Assembly (NCBI GenBank): GCA_963733505.1
Contig: CAVTDW010000003.1
Coordinates: forward strand, 62,001-126,000
DNA from: JALYXV01 sp963733505
GTDB lineage: Bacteria > Actinomycetota > Acidimicrobiia > Acidimicrobiales > Palsa-688
DNA length: 64,000 nucleotides
Reading direction: 5' to 3'
A program made the position numbers and the translations under genes. The notes below the pieces were generated by a model, which was not told where the DNA came from, searched no databases, and worked only from the letters and a program-made list of their open reading frames with translations. Below, piece by piece: positions 50,925-60,207 of the stretch. How positions within the stretch are numbered: the first letter of the stretch is position 1; the number at the start of each line of letters is the position of its first letter.

Positions 50925-52607
50925 ATGGCGAGCGATATGAAGCCGCGCAGTCACGAGGTCACCGACGGGTTCGAGCGGGCCCCCGCCCGGGCCATGCTGC
51001 GGGCGGTCGGCATGACCGATGCCGACTGGGACAAGCCGCAGGTCGGCGTGGCGTCGTCGTGGAACGAGGTGACGCCATGCAACATGCCGCTCGACCGGTT
51101 GGCCAAGCGGGCCAAGCAGGGGGTGCGTGACGCCGGCGGGTTCCCGTTCGAGTTCGTCACGATCGCCGTGTCCGACGGCATTTCCATGGGCCACGAAGGA
51201 ATGCGCGCGTCGCTCGTAAGCCGGGAGGTCATCGCCGACTCCGTCGAGGTCGTCATGCATGCCGAGCGCTTCGACGCACTCGTGACCTTCGCGGGCTGCG
51301 ACAAGTCGCTTCCGGGGATGCTCATGGCCGCCGCCCGGATCAACCTGCCGTCGGTGTTCCTCTACGGCGGCAGCATTCTCCCCGGCCGAGGCGCCCGAGG
51401 CGAGGCGCTGGATATCGTCAGTGTTTTCGAAGCGGTCGGCGCCCGGGCCCAGGGAGGGTTGACCGACGAGGAGTTGGCCCTCATCGAGCGCAACGCCTGT
51501 CCGACCGTGGGCAGCTGCGCCGGGATGTTCACCGCCAACACCATGGCGTCGGTCTCCGAGGCGCTGGGCATGGCGTTGCCGGGCAGCGCCTCGGCGCCCG
51601 CCGTCGACCGCCGGCGCGACGATCTTGCCTATGCCAGTGGCCAAGCCGTCGTCCGGCTGCTGGAACTCAACATCCGCCCTCGCCAGATCCTGACCAAGGA
51701 AGCGTTCGAGAACGCCATCGCCGTCGTCAATGCCCTCGGTGGTTCCACCAACGCCGTCCTGCACCTGCTGGCGATCGCCTATGAGGCTCGGGTCGAACTG
51801 AACATCGACGACTTCGATCGAGTCGGCCGGCGGGTACCGCACCTGGCCGACACCAAGCCCCACGGCCGGTACCACATGACCGACATCGACCGCATCGGGG
51901 GCGTTCCGGTCGTCATGCGGGAGCTGTTGGAGGCGGGGCTGTTGCATGGCGACTGCCTCACGGTCACCGGACGGACCATGGCCGAGAACCTGGCGCTGAT
52001 GGATCCCCCGGCTCCCGACGGCGAGGTGGTCCACCCCATGACCAACCCGATCCATGTCACGGGCGGTATCGCCATCCTGCGGGGGACGCTGGCGCCGGAG
52101 GGATCGGTCGTGAAGGTGGCGGGCATCGACTCCGACCGCTTCGAGGGAACGGCATTGGTCTTCGACGGCGAGGACGGCGCCATGGAGGCGATCCTGCAGG
52201 GCCGGGTCGAGCCGGGCACCGTCGTGGTGATCCGCTACGAGGGTCCCAAGGGGGGACCGGGCATGCGGGAGATGCTCGCCGTTACCGGCGCCATGAAGGG
52301 CGCCGGGCGGGGTGGGGATTGTGCGTTGCTGACCGACGGGAGGTTCTCCGGCGGGACGCACGGCTTGTGCATCGGCCACGTCGCGCCCGAGGCGGTCGAC
52401 GGTGGCCCGATCGCGTTCGTGGCGGATGGGGACCGAATCGTGATCGACGTGCCGTCGAGGACCGTTGACCTGTTGGTGGACGGCGACACGTTGGCCCGTC
52501 GTCGGGCCGATTGGAAACTGCCCGAACCGCGGTACACGTCCGGCGTCCTGGCCAAGTACGCCAAGCTCGTCACCGGCGCCGAACGTGGGGCGATCACCCA
52601 GCCGTAG
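50925..52607 (+). CDS. ilvD: dihydroxy-acid dehydratase
   Basis: Iron-sulfur enzyme that dehydrates dihydroxy acids in valine, leucine and isoleucine synthesis. 560 residues. Cluster cysteines in FAGCDKSLPGM and PTVGSCAGMFTANTM, GGSTNAVLHLLAIA in the middle, and the C-terminal TDGRFSGGTHGLCIGHVAPEA. Leaderless start after TAGGAT. It stands alone, 6 kb from ilvBNC. Confidence 0.96.
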   Translation: MASDMKPRSHEVTDGFERAPARAMLRAVGMTDADWDKPQVGVASSWNEVTPCNMPLDRLAKRAKQGVRDAGGFPFEFVTIAVSDGISMGHEGMRASLVSREVIADSVEVVMHAERFDALVTFAGCDKSLPGMLMAAARINLPSVFLYGGSILPGRGARGEALDIVSVFEAVGARAQGGLTDEELALIERNACPTVGSCAGMFTANTMASVSEALGMALPGSASAPAVDRRRDDLAYASGQAVVRLLELNIRPRQILTKEAFENAIAVVNALGGSTNAVLHLLAIAYEARVELNIDDFDRVGRRVPHLADTKPHGRYHMTDIDRIGGVPVVMRELLEAGLLHGDCLTVTGRTMAENLALMDPPAPDGEVVHPMTNPIHVTGGIAILRGTLAPEGSVVKVAGIDSDRFEGTALVFDGEDGAMEAILQGRVEPGTVVVIRYEGPKGGPGMREMLAVTGAMKGAGRGGDCALLTDGRFSGGTHGLCIGHVAPEAVDGGPIAFVADGDRIVIDVPSRTVDLLVDGDTLARRRADWKLPEPRYTSGVLAKYAKLVTGAERGAITQP

Positions 52608-52731
52608 GTGACGCAGTCCGTGGCGCCGGTGTGGGCCGACGTGTGGGCCGGTTTGTGGCGGACTTGTGGCGGAGTTCGGCCTGCGGATACGTACCCTGTG
52701 ACGTGGTGCTAGCTCACGAGGACCGCGCCGC

Positions 52732-53490
52732 ATGAGCGATAGCGGCGGGGCGGGTGCGACAGGTGCGGGCGGTACGACAGGCGGCGGTCGTGCGACCGGT
52801 GCGGGCGGTACGCCGAATGCAGCCGGCGGGGGCCATCCGGCCGGCGAGGCGCATCCGGCCGGCGAGGCGCATCCGGCCGGCGAGGCGCATCCGGCCGGCG
52901 AGGCGACGAGATTCGAGGCCAGCTACGCCGCCACGCCCCCTTGGGATATCGACCGAGCCCAGCCGGCATTTCTGGCGCTCGCGCAGTCGGGGCAGATCCG
53001 AGGCCCGGTACTCGACATCGGCTGCGGAACGGGCGAACATGCACTGATGGCCGCCGACTTCGGGCTGGCCGCAGTCGGGCTCGACGCTGCCCCGTCGGCC
53101 ATCGCCAAAGCTGAGGTGAAGGCACGCGACCGGGGCCTGAATGTTCGATTTGTCGTTGGGAACGCCTTGGACCTCACCTCCATCCCGGATCCGCTGGGCC
53201 ATTTCGAAACGGTCCTCGACTGCGGCGTGTACCACGTCTTCGACGACGACGAACGCCCGCTCTATGTCCAGAGCCTGGCCGAGCTGACTCGCCCCGGAGG
53301 CCGCTACTTCATGCTTTGCTTCAACGAACACCAATCAGGTGACTGGGGCCCTCGTCGGATCACCCAGGCCGAGATCCGCGCCAGCTTCAGCCAGGGCTGG
53401 AGGGTCGATTCCATCGAGCGCACCCGTTTGGTCGTCACCTTTCATCCCGACGGCGTCGACGCCTGGCTGGCCGCCGTCACCCGCACCTAG
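52732..53490 (+). CDS. class I SAM-dependent methyltransferase with repeat-rich N-terminus
   Basis: 252 residues. Residues 1-60 are Gly/Ala/Thr-rich and contain four copies of an 18-base unit (HPAGEA, 52846-52917). The methyltransferase core follows: VLDIGCGTGEHALMAADFGLAAVGLDAAPSAI, FVVGNALDL, FETVLDCGVYHVFDDDERPLYVQSLAELTRPGG, as in thiopurine/TehB-like enzymes. GAGGA lies 9-11 bases before ATG 52732. Substrate unknown. Its stop overlaps the 5'-nucleotidase gene end by 4 bp. Confidence 0.82.
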   Translation: MSDSGGAGATGAGGTTGGGRATGAGGTPNAAGGGHPAGEAHPAGEAHPAGEAHPAGEATRFEASYAATPPWDIDRAQPAFLALAQSGQIRGPVLDIGCGTGEHALMAADFGLAAVGLDAAPSAIAKAEVKARDRGLNVRFVVGNALDLTSIPDPLGHFETVLDCGVYHVFDDDERPLYVQSLAELTRPGGRYFMLCFNEHQSGDWGPRRITQAEIRASFSQGWRVDSIERTRLVVTFHPDGVDAWLAAVTRT

Positions 53491-54968
53491 CGCTGCAGCT
53501 CCGCAATCATTGCCTTGCGGATGTCGCCATGCGACGCCTGGTTCTTGATATCGGGGCCAGCTTTCAAGAAATCAAGCCCGGTCTCGCCGCCGGTGAGGAG
53601 GAAATCGTCGATGGCGACGCTATAGGTCCTCGTGGCAACGAGCGGTAGGCCGCCAATGAGCCACCCATCGTTCGCGGGACTCCGGGTCACGTTGGCAGTC
53701 TGGAGGTAGCCGCCGGTGCCTGCGTTCTTGATTCCCTGGTCGAGCACTCGCTGCAGCAGGCTTCCTGACATATCTACCGATTCGACGCTTCCATTGAACG
53801 GAAGCGTTCGCAGAACGTCGTACTCGGTGACCTCGCCCGCGGGGATTTCGTCGTCGATACGGATCGAGCCGGCGTTGAAGATCGCCAGCTCCGTCCCTGG
53901 TGCGGCATCGAGCATCCCCTTTGCCACCAGTTTGGTGAGTGTGGTTGGCATCGTGCGCACCGAGGACTCACGTCCGTCCAACACGTCGTTCGTGGTCGCC
54001 GCCACGCGCTCAGGGTCAAACCCCAGGGCTCTGAACCCGGCAAAGGCGGCCTTCATCCATTTCGCGACCACGTCGGCGACCTGGGGGTCGTCAGCAAACT
54101 GGGACGTGATGCGCTGGAGTTTCGACTCGGTCTCGAGCTTTTTGGTGGCGGTATTGAATCGGAGCTGGTGGATATACACGCTTCGGGCGTTGGCATCGGC
54201 CTTGAAGACAGGCGTGAACGACGTTCCACGCTCGACCTGGGTGTTCTCGTGCTCGTGGCCTCCCAGGACGAAGTCGATTCCGGGGACACTCTGGACCAGC
54301 TGGATGTCGCCGTCGAGGTTGAGGTGGGTCACGGCTATTACCACGTCGACCTTGTCTCGTAGGGCGGCCACCTGCTCCTTTGCCACCGAGATGGGGTCCT
54401 CGTAACTCACATAGGTCGCATTGTTGGAGCCAATGGTCAGGCCGAACAGCCCGATCCGCATCGATTTCCCCTCCGAGTTCTTCTCGGTGAAGATGACGTT
54501 GCGCGGAACGCCTGTGAGCCCATCCACATTGCTCGAAAACCACTTGAACTTCGACTCGGAAATTCGCTGTGCGAGCGTGTCCTGCTTGAGGTCGAACTCA
54601 TGGTTACCGAAGGTTGCGTAGTCGAGCCCGACCGAGTTCATGACGTCGACCATTTGTCTGCCAGCTAGGGGCTGACCATCCACGGTCGCCGTTCCCAGTG
54701 CCGACGGACTGAGGAGATCACCGGCCAGGATGGTCACCGTGTTCGCGTTCTTGCTCAGGAGCTGCTTGCGAAGAGTCGCCACGCGGGCCAGACCGCCCTC
54801 CTTGCCGCCGGCCACGGGCGTGATCTCATAGACGTCATTCATCTGAATGAGGGTGACCGAAACGACGTCGCCTGTACCGCGACCGACGGCGCCATTCTCG
54901 GTGCATCCCACGAGGCCGATCGCCAGAAGCACGACGCACAGCCAGATCCGGCCCGCCCTTGTCGACAT
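53487..54968 (-). CDS. secreted 5'-nucleotidase-family lipoprotein
   Basis: 493 residues. Signal and lipobox IWLCVVLLAIGLVGC. The catalytic metallophosphatase domain has IQMNDVYEI, ILAGDLLSPSAL, YATFGNHEFDLK, VTHLNLDGD and LGGHEHENTQ. The C-terminal 5'-nucleotidase domain (about 330-470) has ELAIFNAGSIRIDDEIPAGEVTEYDVLRTLPF. Hydrolyses nucleotides or sugar nucleotides outside the cell. ATG 54968 is 6 bases after TACTAT. Base use is clearly less GC-rich than its neighbours (about 55% in one 60-bp line I counted), which suggests transfer. Confidence 0.9.
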   Translation of the reverse strand: MSTRAGRIWLCVVLLAIGLVGCTENGAVGRGTGDVVSVTLIQMNDVYEITPVAGGKEGGLARVATLRKQLLSKNANTVTILAGDLLSPSALGTATVDGQPLAGRQMVDVMNSVGLDYATFGNHEFDLKQDTLAQRISESKFKWFSSNVDGLTGVPRNVIFTEKNSEGKSMRIGLFGLTIGSNNATYVSYEDPISVAKEQVAALRDKVDVVIAVTHLNLDGDIQLVQSVPGIDFVLGGHEHENTQVERGTSFTPVFKADANARSVYIHQLRFNTATKKLETESKLQRITSQFADDPQVADVVAKWMKAAFAGFRALGFDPERVAATTNDVLDGRESSVRTMPTTLTKLVAKGMLDAAPGTELAIFNAGSIRIDDEIPAGEVTEYDVLRTLPFNGSVESVDMSGSLLQRVLDQGIKNAGTGGYLQTANVTRSPANDGWLIGGLPLVATRTYSVAIDDFLLTGGETGLDFLKAGPDIKNQASHGDIRKAMIAELQR

Positions 54969-54974
54969 AGGGGG

Positions 54975-54980
54975 ATAGTA
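54975..54980 (-). promoter_or_regulatory. -10 box of the 5'-nucleotidase gene
   Basis: TACTAT on the minus strand, 6 bases before ATG 54968. Sets the start over ATG 54983. Confidence 0.55.
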
Positions 54981-55253
54981 CATAGCGGTGTTCAGCTGCG
55001 CCGGATCTGTCGGCGCATTGGATCCGGGTCGACAGTGTCGTCGTGAGCCGGCGGACCGCGTTCTACGTTGTGAAGTTGCTCGCTATGGCTCCCGCTCGTC
55101 ATTTCGCCGCGGACCGGAGGATTGGGCGGCGAATGGCCTTTTGGCCATTGACGAAAGATCGTCCGTTGGTCACTATGAGGCGACAAGCGTGGGGGTGTGC
55201 GGTGGGGCGACCGGCAGGGATGGATCGACGCGAGTTCGAAGGGGCGTGCTGAC

Positions 55254-56450
55254 GTGGCCGTGAACCGGGCGCTTGGCCCGCTCCCGCCGGCGCCGACCTG
55301 GGCTGATCCCGCAACGGGCTCGCCGCCTGCGAACACACCACGCCAAGCAATTGCCGCGGCGGCAGCAGCCGACGCTAAGGCCAAAGAGGCCGTAGCGGTT
55401 GCGGGCGGTGTGGCCAGCCCGCCTGATGATTCCCCTCCGATGGGCGGGCCGTTTGTCGAGTATCTCTCATGGGGATTCGTGGTGGTCTATCTCGCGGCCG
55501 CCGTCGTGCTGGTCATCATGGCGCTCGTCGCCGACAACCGGGACAGTACGCTGGGCGGCCTTCCAGTCGGCCGGTGGTGGTCATTGGCTTTCGGGATCGG
55601 CGTTGTCGGGATCGCTTTGCTGATTCTCCAAGCCGTGGGCGCCGCGTCCAAGTTCGGTATTTTCCGACCCCTCGTGGGCCACGACAAACGATTCTCCACG
55701 TCGCTCACCCAAATAGGCATCTGGACGGTCGCGGCCGGAACCGGGTTCGGTTACCTGCTGGGCCGGGTTATGTTCGACGGCGTAGCGCTGGGCGATGTGT
55801 TGCCCGGAAAGACATGGGACCAGTATCTGATCCTTCTCGGGGGGCCGTTCGCGGCGGCAGTACTCGCAAAGGGGATCGTGACCTACAAGCTGACCGCGGG
55901 CACATTGCAGAAGTCGGAGTCATCGGCCCCGGTGGCCGCTCAGGTCGTGACCAACGACAGCGGCTCGGCGGACCTCATCGATTCTCAGTATCTGATATTC
56001 AACATCATCGCGCTCGGTTATTTCGTCGTGCAGCTGGCGGGAAAGAGCGTGCTGCCCGAGATTCCTTCGACGCTCCTGGCCATGACGAGCGCCACCGCCG
56101 GGGTTTACGTCGCGAACAAGGCGGCCCAGAAGAATGCACCGACGATTACATCCGTCAGCCCGCAGAGCGCGGCGCCGTCGGCCATCGTTACGGTGCTCGG
56201 TACCAACTTCGACCCAGGTGAGAACACCGACGCCACTCGCCGGGTCAGTGTCACCTTGAGCGGCGTGCCGAGAACCCTCTATTCGACGGACACGACCGAC
56301 ACCCGGATCCGCTTCGCGGTGCCCGCCGACGCGCCAGCCGGGCCCCAGACCCTCATCGTCACATCGACCGCGGGCGTCGAGACCGAGGCGCACGACCTTC
56401 AAATCCTCGCCGCCGCGCCCGACGTGCCGGACCTGCCGCTCCGCCCGTAG
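55254..56450 (+). CDS. membrane protein with C-terminal TIG/IPT domain, probable frameshifted tail
   Basis: 398 residues as drawn. Ala/Pro-rich cytosolic start, then about five membrane helices (YLSWGFVVVYLAAAVVLVIMAL, WWSLAFGIGVVGIALLILQAV, IGIWTVAAGTGFGYLLG, ILLGGPFAAAVLAKGIV, YLIFNIIALGYFVVQLAG) and a TIG-like beta domain (PTITSVSPQSAAPSAIVTVLGTNFDPG...TLIVTSTAG). The frame stops at 56450, but a 27-base repeat coding 9-residue Ala/Pro units continues in the +2 frame to TGA 56581. A lost base near the end of the gene would join them. GTG 55254 is one of several possible starts. Function unknown. Confidence 0.7.
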   Translation: MAVNRALGPLPPAPTWADPATGSPPANTPRQAIAAAAAADAKAKEAVAVAGGVASPPDDSPPMGGPFVEYLSWGFVVVYLAAAVVLVIMALVADNRDSTLGGLPVGRWWSLAFGIGVVGIALLILQAVGAASKFGIFRPLVGHDKRFSTSLTQIGIWTVAAGTGFGYLLGRVMFDGVALGDVLPGKTWDQYLILLGGPFAAAVLAKGIVTYKLTAGTLQKSESSAPVAAQVVTNDSGSADLIDSQYLIFNIIALGYFVVQLAGKSVLPEIPSTLLAMTSATAGVYVANKAAQKNAPTITSVSPQSAAPSAIVTVLGTNFDPGENTDATRRVSVTLSGVPRTLYSTDTTDTRIRFAVPADAPAGPQTLIVTSTAGVETEAHDLQILAAAPDVPDLPLRP

Positions 56451-56554
56451 CCGCACCCGTCCCGCCGGCGCCCGCCGCCGCACCCGTCGCGCCGGCGCCC
56501 GCAGCCGCGCCCGCCGCGCCGGCGCCGGCAGCCGCACCCGCCGCTCCACCCGGC
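56447..56554 (+). repeat. 27-bp tandem repeat, four copies, Ala/Pro coding
   Basis: Reads as VAAPVPPAP / AAAPVAPAP / AAAPAAPAP / AAAPAAPPG in a frame shifted from the upstream gene. The unit length is a multiple of three, and the frame keeps a strict Ala/Pro pattern. Confidence 0.75.
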
Positions 56555-56677
56555 CCCGGACCTGCCGAGCCGCCCGCCTGAACCGCGGCAGCCGGAGTCG
56601 GCGTACTCCGGCCTGAGCTGTGCTCGAGGCCTGGCCTGAGCTGCGTTCGACGCCGTGCGCTCCTCCGGGGACTGCGG

Positions 56678-56707
56678 TTGCGCGACCGGCATCCGCGGTG
56701 GCAGAAT
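56678..56707 (+). promoter_or_regulatory. promoter of the ilvB leader
   Basis: TTGCGC (56678-56683) and CAGAAT (56702-56707), spacing 18. The leader ATG at 56716 lies 8 bases after the -10 box, so the leader peptide would be translated from a leaderless or very short 5' end. Confidence 0.5.
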
Positions 56708-56715
56708 CGACGGCG

Positions 56716-56751
56716 ATGGCCATCTCGCGCGAACTCGTACTCATCACCTGA
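56716..56751 (+). CDS. ilvB leader peptide (attenuator)
   Basis: Eleven-codon ORF encoding MAISRELVLIT, with a Leu-Val-Leu-Ile run just before the stop. A stem of 8 base pairs (56752-56759 with 56770-56777) follows the stop, then the terminator. This is the standard layout of branched-chain attenuators in actinobacterial ilvB operons. Confidence 0.8.
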   Translation: MAISRELVLIT

Positions 56752-56777
56752 CGCACGCGGGGGCCTCACGCGTGCGC

Positions 56778-56809
56778 ACGACCTCCCAGCCGGGAGGTCG
56801 TTTTATTTT
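56778..56809 (+). terminator. attenuator terminator upstream of ilvB
   Basis: Perfect 10-bp stem, 56778-56787 with 56792-56801, loop agcc, followed by ttttatttt. A G-rich run (56759-56763) could instead pair with the first terminator arm as an antiterminator. The ilvB ribosome site AGGGAAGGA lies just after it. Confidence 0.85.
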
Positions 56810-56833
56810 CCAGGGAAGGACCGGGATGCCCGG

Positions 56834-58627
56834 ATGAAACTCACCGGGGCGCAAGCCCTCATCAAGAGCCTCGAGATGGAAGGGACCGAGGTGTGTTTCG
56901 GGCTGCCGGGCGGAGCCATCCTCCCTGCCTATGACCCGATCATCGATTCGCCCATGCGCCACATCCTGGTGCGCCATGAACAGGGTGCGGGCCACATGGC
57001 CGAGGGCTACGCCCACGTGACCGGCCGCCCCGGGGTCGCCATCGTCACCAGCGGTCCCGCCGCCACCAACATCGTCACCCCGCTGTGCGACGCCTACATG
57101 GACTCGGTGCCCATCGTGGTGATCACCGGCCAGGTGTCGCGGGCCATGATCGGCACCGATGGCTTCCAGGAGTGCGACACCGTGGGCATCACCCGCTCGG
57201 TTACCAAGCACAACGAGCTGGTCATGAACCCCGAGGACATCACCCTCGCCATTCGCCAGGCGTTTCACATCGCCACCACCGGCCGTCCCGGTCCGGTGCT
57301 GGTCGACCTGCCCAAGGACGTCCTTCAGGCCGCCACGGAGTGGAACTGGCCGAGCGACGCCGACGTCGTGTCCTCCTTGCCCGGCTACCGTCCGAGTTCC
57401 AAGGGCCACCCCCGGATGGTCAGGGAAGCCGCCCGGCTGATGGCCGAGAGCCGGCGACCGGTGATCTACGCGGGCGGCGGAATCCTCAACAGCCACGCCG
57501 CCGCCGAGCTCAAGGAGCTGGCCGAGCTGACCGGCATCCACGTGGTCACGACCCTCATGGCTCGTGGCGCCTTCCCTGACAGCCACCCGCTGTGCCTGGG
57601 GATGCCCGGGATGCACGGCAACTTCACCGCCATCACGGCGATGCAGCGCGCCGACCTCCTCATCGCGCTGGGCAGCCGGTTCGACGACCGGGTCACCGGC
57701 CGGGTGGGGACATTCGCCCCCGACGCCAAGATCATCCACGTCGACATCGACCCAGCTGAACTCGGCAAGATCCGCCGCCCCGATGTCCCCATCGTGGGCG
57801 ACGCCCGTTTGGTGATCCAGCAGCTCATCAACGAGATCCGCGCCACCATGGCCCGCGGCGCCGACACCGACGCCGGAGGAGACGAAGCCCCGGCCGATCG
57901 CACAGCCTGGAACCACCAGATCGACGCGTGGCGGACGGAGTTCCCCCTTCACTATGACGAGCCGGAGGAGGGCGATCTGCTGAAGCCGCAGTATGTGCTC
58001 GAAACGCTCCGCGACTCCACGCCCGACGACACCATCGTGGTGTCCGGCGTCGGCCAGCACCAGATGTGGGCCAGCCAGTACTGGCGTTTCGAGCACCCCT
58101 ACACCTGGGTGAACTCGGGCGGCCTCGGGACGATGGGTTTCGCCGTGCCCGCCGCCATCGGCGCCAAGGTCGGTCGACCCGACAAGATGGTCTGGGCGGT
58201 CGACGGCGACGGCTGTTTCCAGATGACCGCCCAGGAGCTGGTCACGGCGTCGAGCGAACGCATCCCTGTCAAGATCGCCATCCTCAACAATGCGTATCTG
58301 GGCATGGTCCGGCAGTGGCAGGAGATGTTCTACGACGAGCGCTACTCCGAGGTGTACCTCTCACCTGACCTGCCCGATTACGTGAAGTGGGCCGAGGCCA
58401 TGGGGTGCGTCGGCTTCCGGGTGGAAACGCCCGAGGAGGTCCAGCCGACCATCGACAAGGCCAACGAGATCGACGACCGCCCGGTCGTCATCGACTTCCG
58501 CACCGATGCCCGCGAGAAGGTCTTCCCGATGGTGCCCGCCGGAGCTTCGAACGACGATGTCGTCGTCCATCCGACGCAATACTCCGGCGGCCCCGGCGGC
58601 CCTGGCAGTCGCCGGGTGGTCCAGTAA
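56834..58627 (+). CDS. ilvB: acetolactate synthase large subunit
   Basis: TPP enzyme; first common step in valine/leucine and isoleucine synthesis. 597 residues. ATG 56834 follows the AGGGAAGGA site; the frame from 56678 would run through the attenuator. The catalytic Glu is in LVRHEQGAGHMAEGYA, the TPP motif is GDGCFQMTAQEL...NNAYLGMVRQWQ, and FAD-domain text LGSRFDDRVTG is present. Overlaps ilvN by one base. Confidence 0.96.
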   Translation: MKLTGAQALIKSLEMEGTEVCFGLPGGAILPAYDPIIDSPMRHILVRHEQGAGHMAEGYAHVTGRPGVAIVTSGPAATNIVTPLCDAYMDSVPIVVITGQVSRAMIGTDGFQECDTVGITRSVTKHNELVMNPEDITLAIRQAFHIATTGRPGPVLVDLPKDVLQAATEWNWPSDADVVSSLPGYRPSSKGHPRMVREAARLMAESRRPVIYAGGGILNSHAAAELKELAELTGIHVVTTLMARGAFPDSHPLCLGMPGMHGNFTAITAMQRADLLIALGSRFDDRVTGRVGTFAPDAKIIHVDIDPAELGKIRRPDVPIVGDARLVIQQLINEIRATMARGADTDAGGDEAPADRTAWNHQIDAWRTEFPLHYDEPEEGDLLKPQYVLETLRDSTPDDTIVVSGVGQHQMWASQYWRFEHPYTWVNSGGLGTMGFAVPAAIGAKVGRPDKMVWAVDGDGCFQMTAQELVTASSERIPVKIAILNNAYLGMVRQWQEMFYDERYSEVYLSPDLPDYVKWAEAMGCVGFRVETPEEVQPTIDKANEIDDRPVVIDFRTDAREKVFPMVPAGASNDDVVVHPTQYSGGPGGPGSRRVVQ

Positions 58628-59178
58628 TGGCCGCCGCCCCCCCGGCCGTGCATCACACCCTCTCGGTCCTCGTCGAGAACAAGTTCGGAGTTCTGGCCCG
58701 GGTGTCGGGCATGTTCGCCCGCCGCGGTTACAACATCTTCTCCCTGGCAGTGGCGCCCACCGATGACGAGCGGTTCAGCCGCATCACCATCGTCATCGAC
58801 GCCGAACAGACGTCGGTGGAGCAGATGGTGAAGCAACTCTTCAAGCTCATCAACGTGGTCAAGATCACCGAGCTGGGCCCAGCCGAGTCGGTGGAGCGAG
58901 AGTTACTCCTACTGACCGTGCGGGCCAACGCCAGCGAACGCGGCCAGGTCATCGAGCTCCTTCAGATCCTCGATGGCAAGATCGTGGACGTGGGCCATGA
59001 GACATTGACGGTCATGCTGGCCGATACCCCTAACAAGCTGGACGACTTCGAGGAGCTCATGCGACCCTTTGGAATCACCGAACTGCAGCGCACCGGACGG
59101 GTGGCGCTGCCCAAGCTGGACAAGTCGGCGCCCCGGAATTCAGCCGGGCCGCGCAATGTCCTGGGAAAGGTGGGCTGA
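58627..59178 (+). CDS. ilvN: acetolactate synthase regulatory subunit
   Basis: Small subunit that confers valine feedback control on IlvB. 183 residues. N-terminal ACT domain HTLSVLVENKFGVLARVSGMFARRGYNIFSLAVAPTD, then the C-terminal domain with ERELLLLTVRA and LMRPFGITELQRTGRVAL. ATG overlaps the ilvB TAA. Three bases separate it from ilvC. Confidence 0.95.
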   Translation: MAAAPPAVHHTLSVLVENKFGVLARVSGMFARRGYNIFSLAVAPTDDERFSRITIVIDAEQTSVEQMVKQLFKLINVVKITELGPAESVERELLLLTVRANASERGQVIELLQILDGKIVDVGHETLTVMLADTPNKLDDFEELMRPFGITELQRTGRVALPKLDKSAPRNSAGPRNVLGKVG

Positions 59179-59181
59179 TCG

Positions 59182-60207
59182 ATGGCGAACGTCTACTACG
59201 AACGGGACGCTGATCCCGGCCTCATCGCCGGCCGCAAGGTGGCGATCGTCGGGTATGGCTCGCAGGGCCATGCGCACGCGCTGAACCTGCGGGACTCCGG
59301 CGTCGACGTGCGGGTCGCCCTGCGGGAAGGCTCCTCGTCGGCGGCCAAGGCCGAAGCCGCGGGTCTGCGGGTGACGCCGATCGCCCAGGCGGCCGAGGAA
59401 GCCGACCTCATCATGATGCTGGCCCCCGACACCGAGCAGCAGGCCATCTACCAGGCGTCGATCGAGCCTCACTTGCGCCCCGGCGACGCGCTGTTCTTCG
59501 CCCACGGTTTCAACATCCGATTCGGACTCATTCAACCCCCTGACGGGGTCGACGTGGCCATGGTGGCCCCCAAGGGTCCGGGCCATCTCGTGCGCCGAAC
59601 CTTCGAAGGTGGCGGTGGCGTGCCCTCGCTGATCGCAGTGGCTCAGGATGCCAGTGGCAAGGCCCGCGAACTGGCCCTTTCCTACGCCAACGCCATCGGC
59701 GCCACCCGCGCCGGCGTGCTCGACACTACCTTCGAGGAGGAAACCGAGACCGATCTCTTCGGCGAGCAGGTTGTCCTCTGCGGCGGACTGACCTCCCTCA
59801 TCATGGCGGGTTACGAGACGTTGGTCGCGGCCGGCTACCAGCCCGAGTCGGCGTACTTCGAATGCCTGCACGAGGTGAAACTCATCGTCGACCTGATGTA
59901 TGAGAACGGGATTTCGGGGATGCGGTTCTCGATCTCCGACACTGCCGAGTACGGGGACCTGACACGTGGACCTCGGGTCATCAACGAGGCCGTGAAGGCC
60001 GAGATGAAGCAAATCCTCACCGAGATCCAAGACGGTACGTTCGCCAAGGAATGGATCGCCGAGAACCGTGCCGGTCGGCCCAACTTCAACCGCCTGCGCC
60101 AAGCGGGCAAGGAACACCCGATCGAGAGGGTCGGCGAGCAACTCCGGGCCATGATGCCGTTCATCGCTGGCGGCTCCCAGCGCCCCGAGGCCGTTTCGGG
60201 CGGCTAG
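59182..60207 (+). CDS. ilvC: ketol-acid reductoisomerase
   Basis: NADPH-dependent rearrangement/reduction of acetolactate and acetohydroxybutyrate. 341 residues, class I short form. Motifs: IVGYGSQGHAHALNLRDSG, LREGSSSAAKAE (cofactor loop), DLFGEQVVLCGGLTSLI, EYGDLTRGPRV. Last gene of the attenuated ilvBNC operon. A small GCGGCT/AGCCGC hairpin lies over its stop. Confidence 0.96.
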   Translation: MANVYYERDADPGLIAGRKVAIVGYGSQGHAHALNLRDSGVDVRVALREGSSSAAKAEAAGLRVTPIAQAAEEADLIMMLAPDTEQQAIYQASIEPHLRPGDALFFAHGFNIRFGLIQPPDGVDVAMVAPKGPGHLVRRTFEGGGGVPSLIAVAQDASGKARELALSYANAIGATRAGVLDTTFEEETETDLFGEQVVLCGGLTSLIMAGYETLVAAGYQPESAYFECLHEVKLIVDLMYENGISGMRFSISDTAEYGDLTRGPRVINEAVKAEMKQILTEIQDGTFAKEWIAENRAGRPNFNRLRQAGKEHPIERVGEQLRAMMPFIAGGSQRPEAVSGG

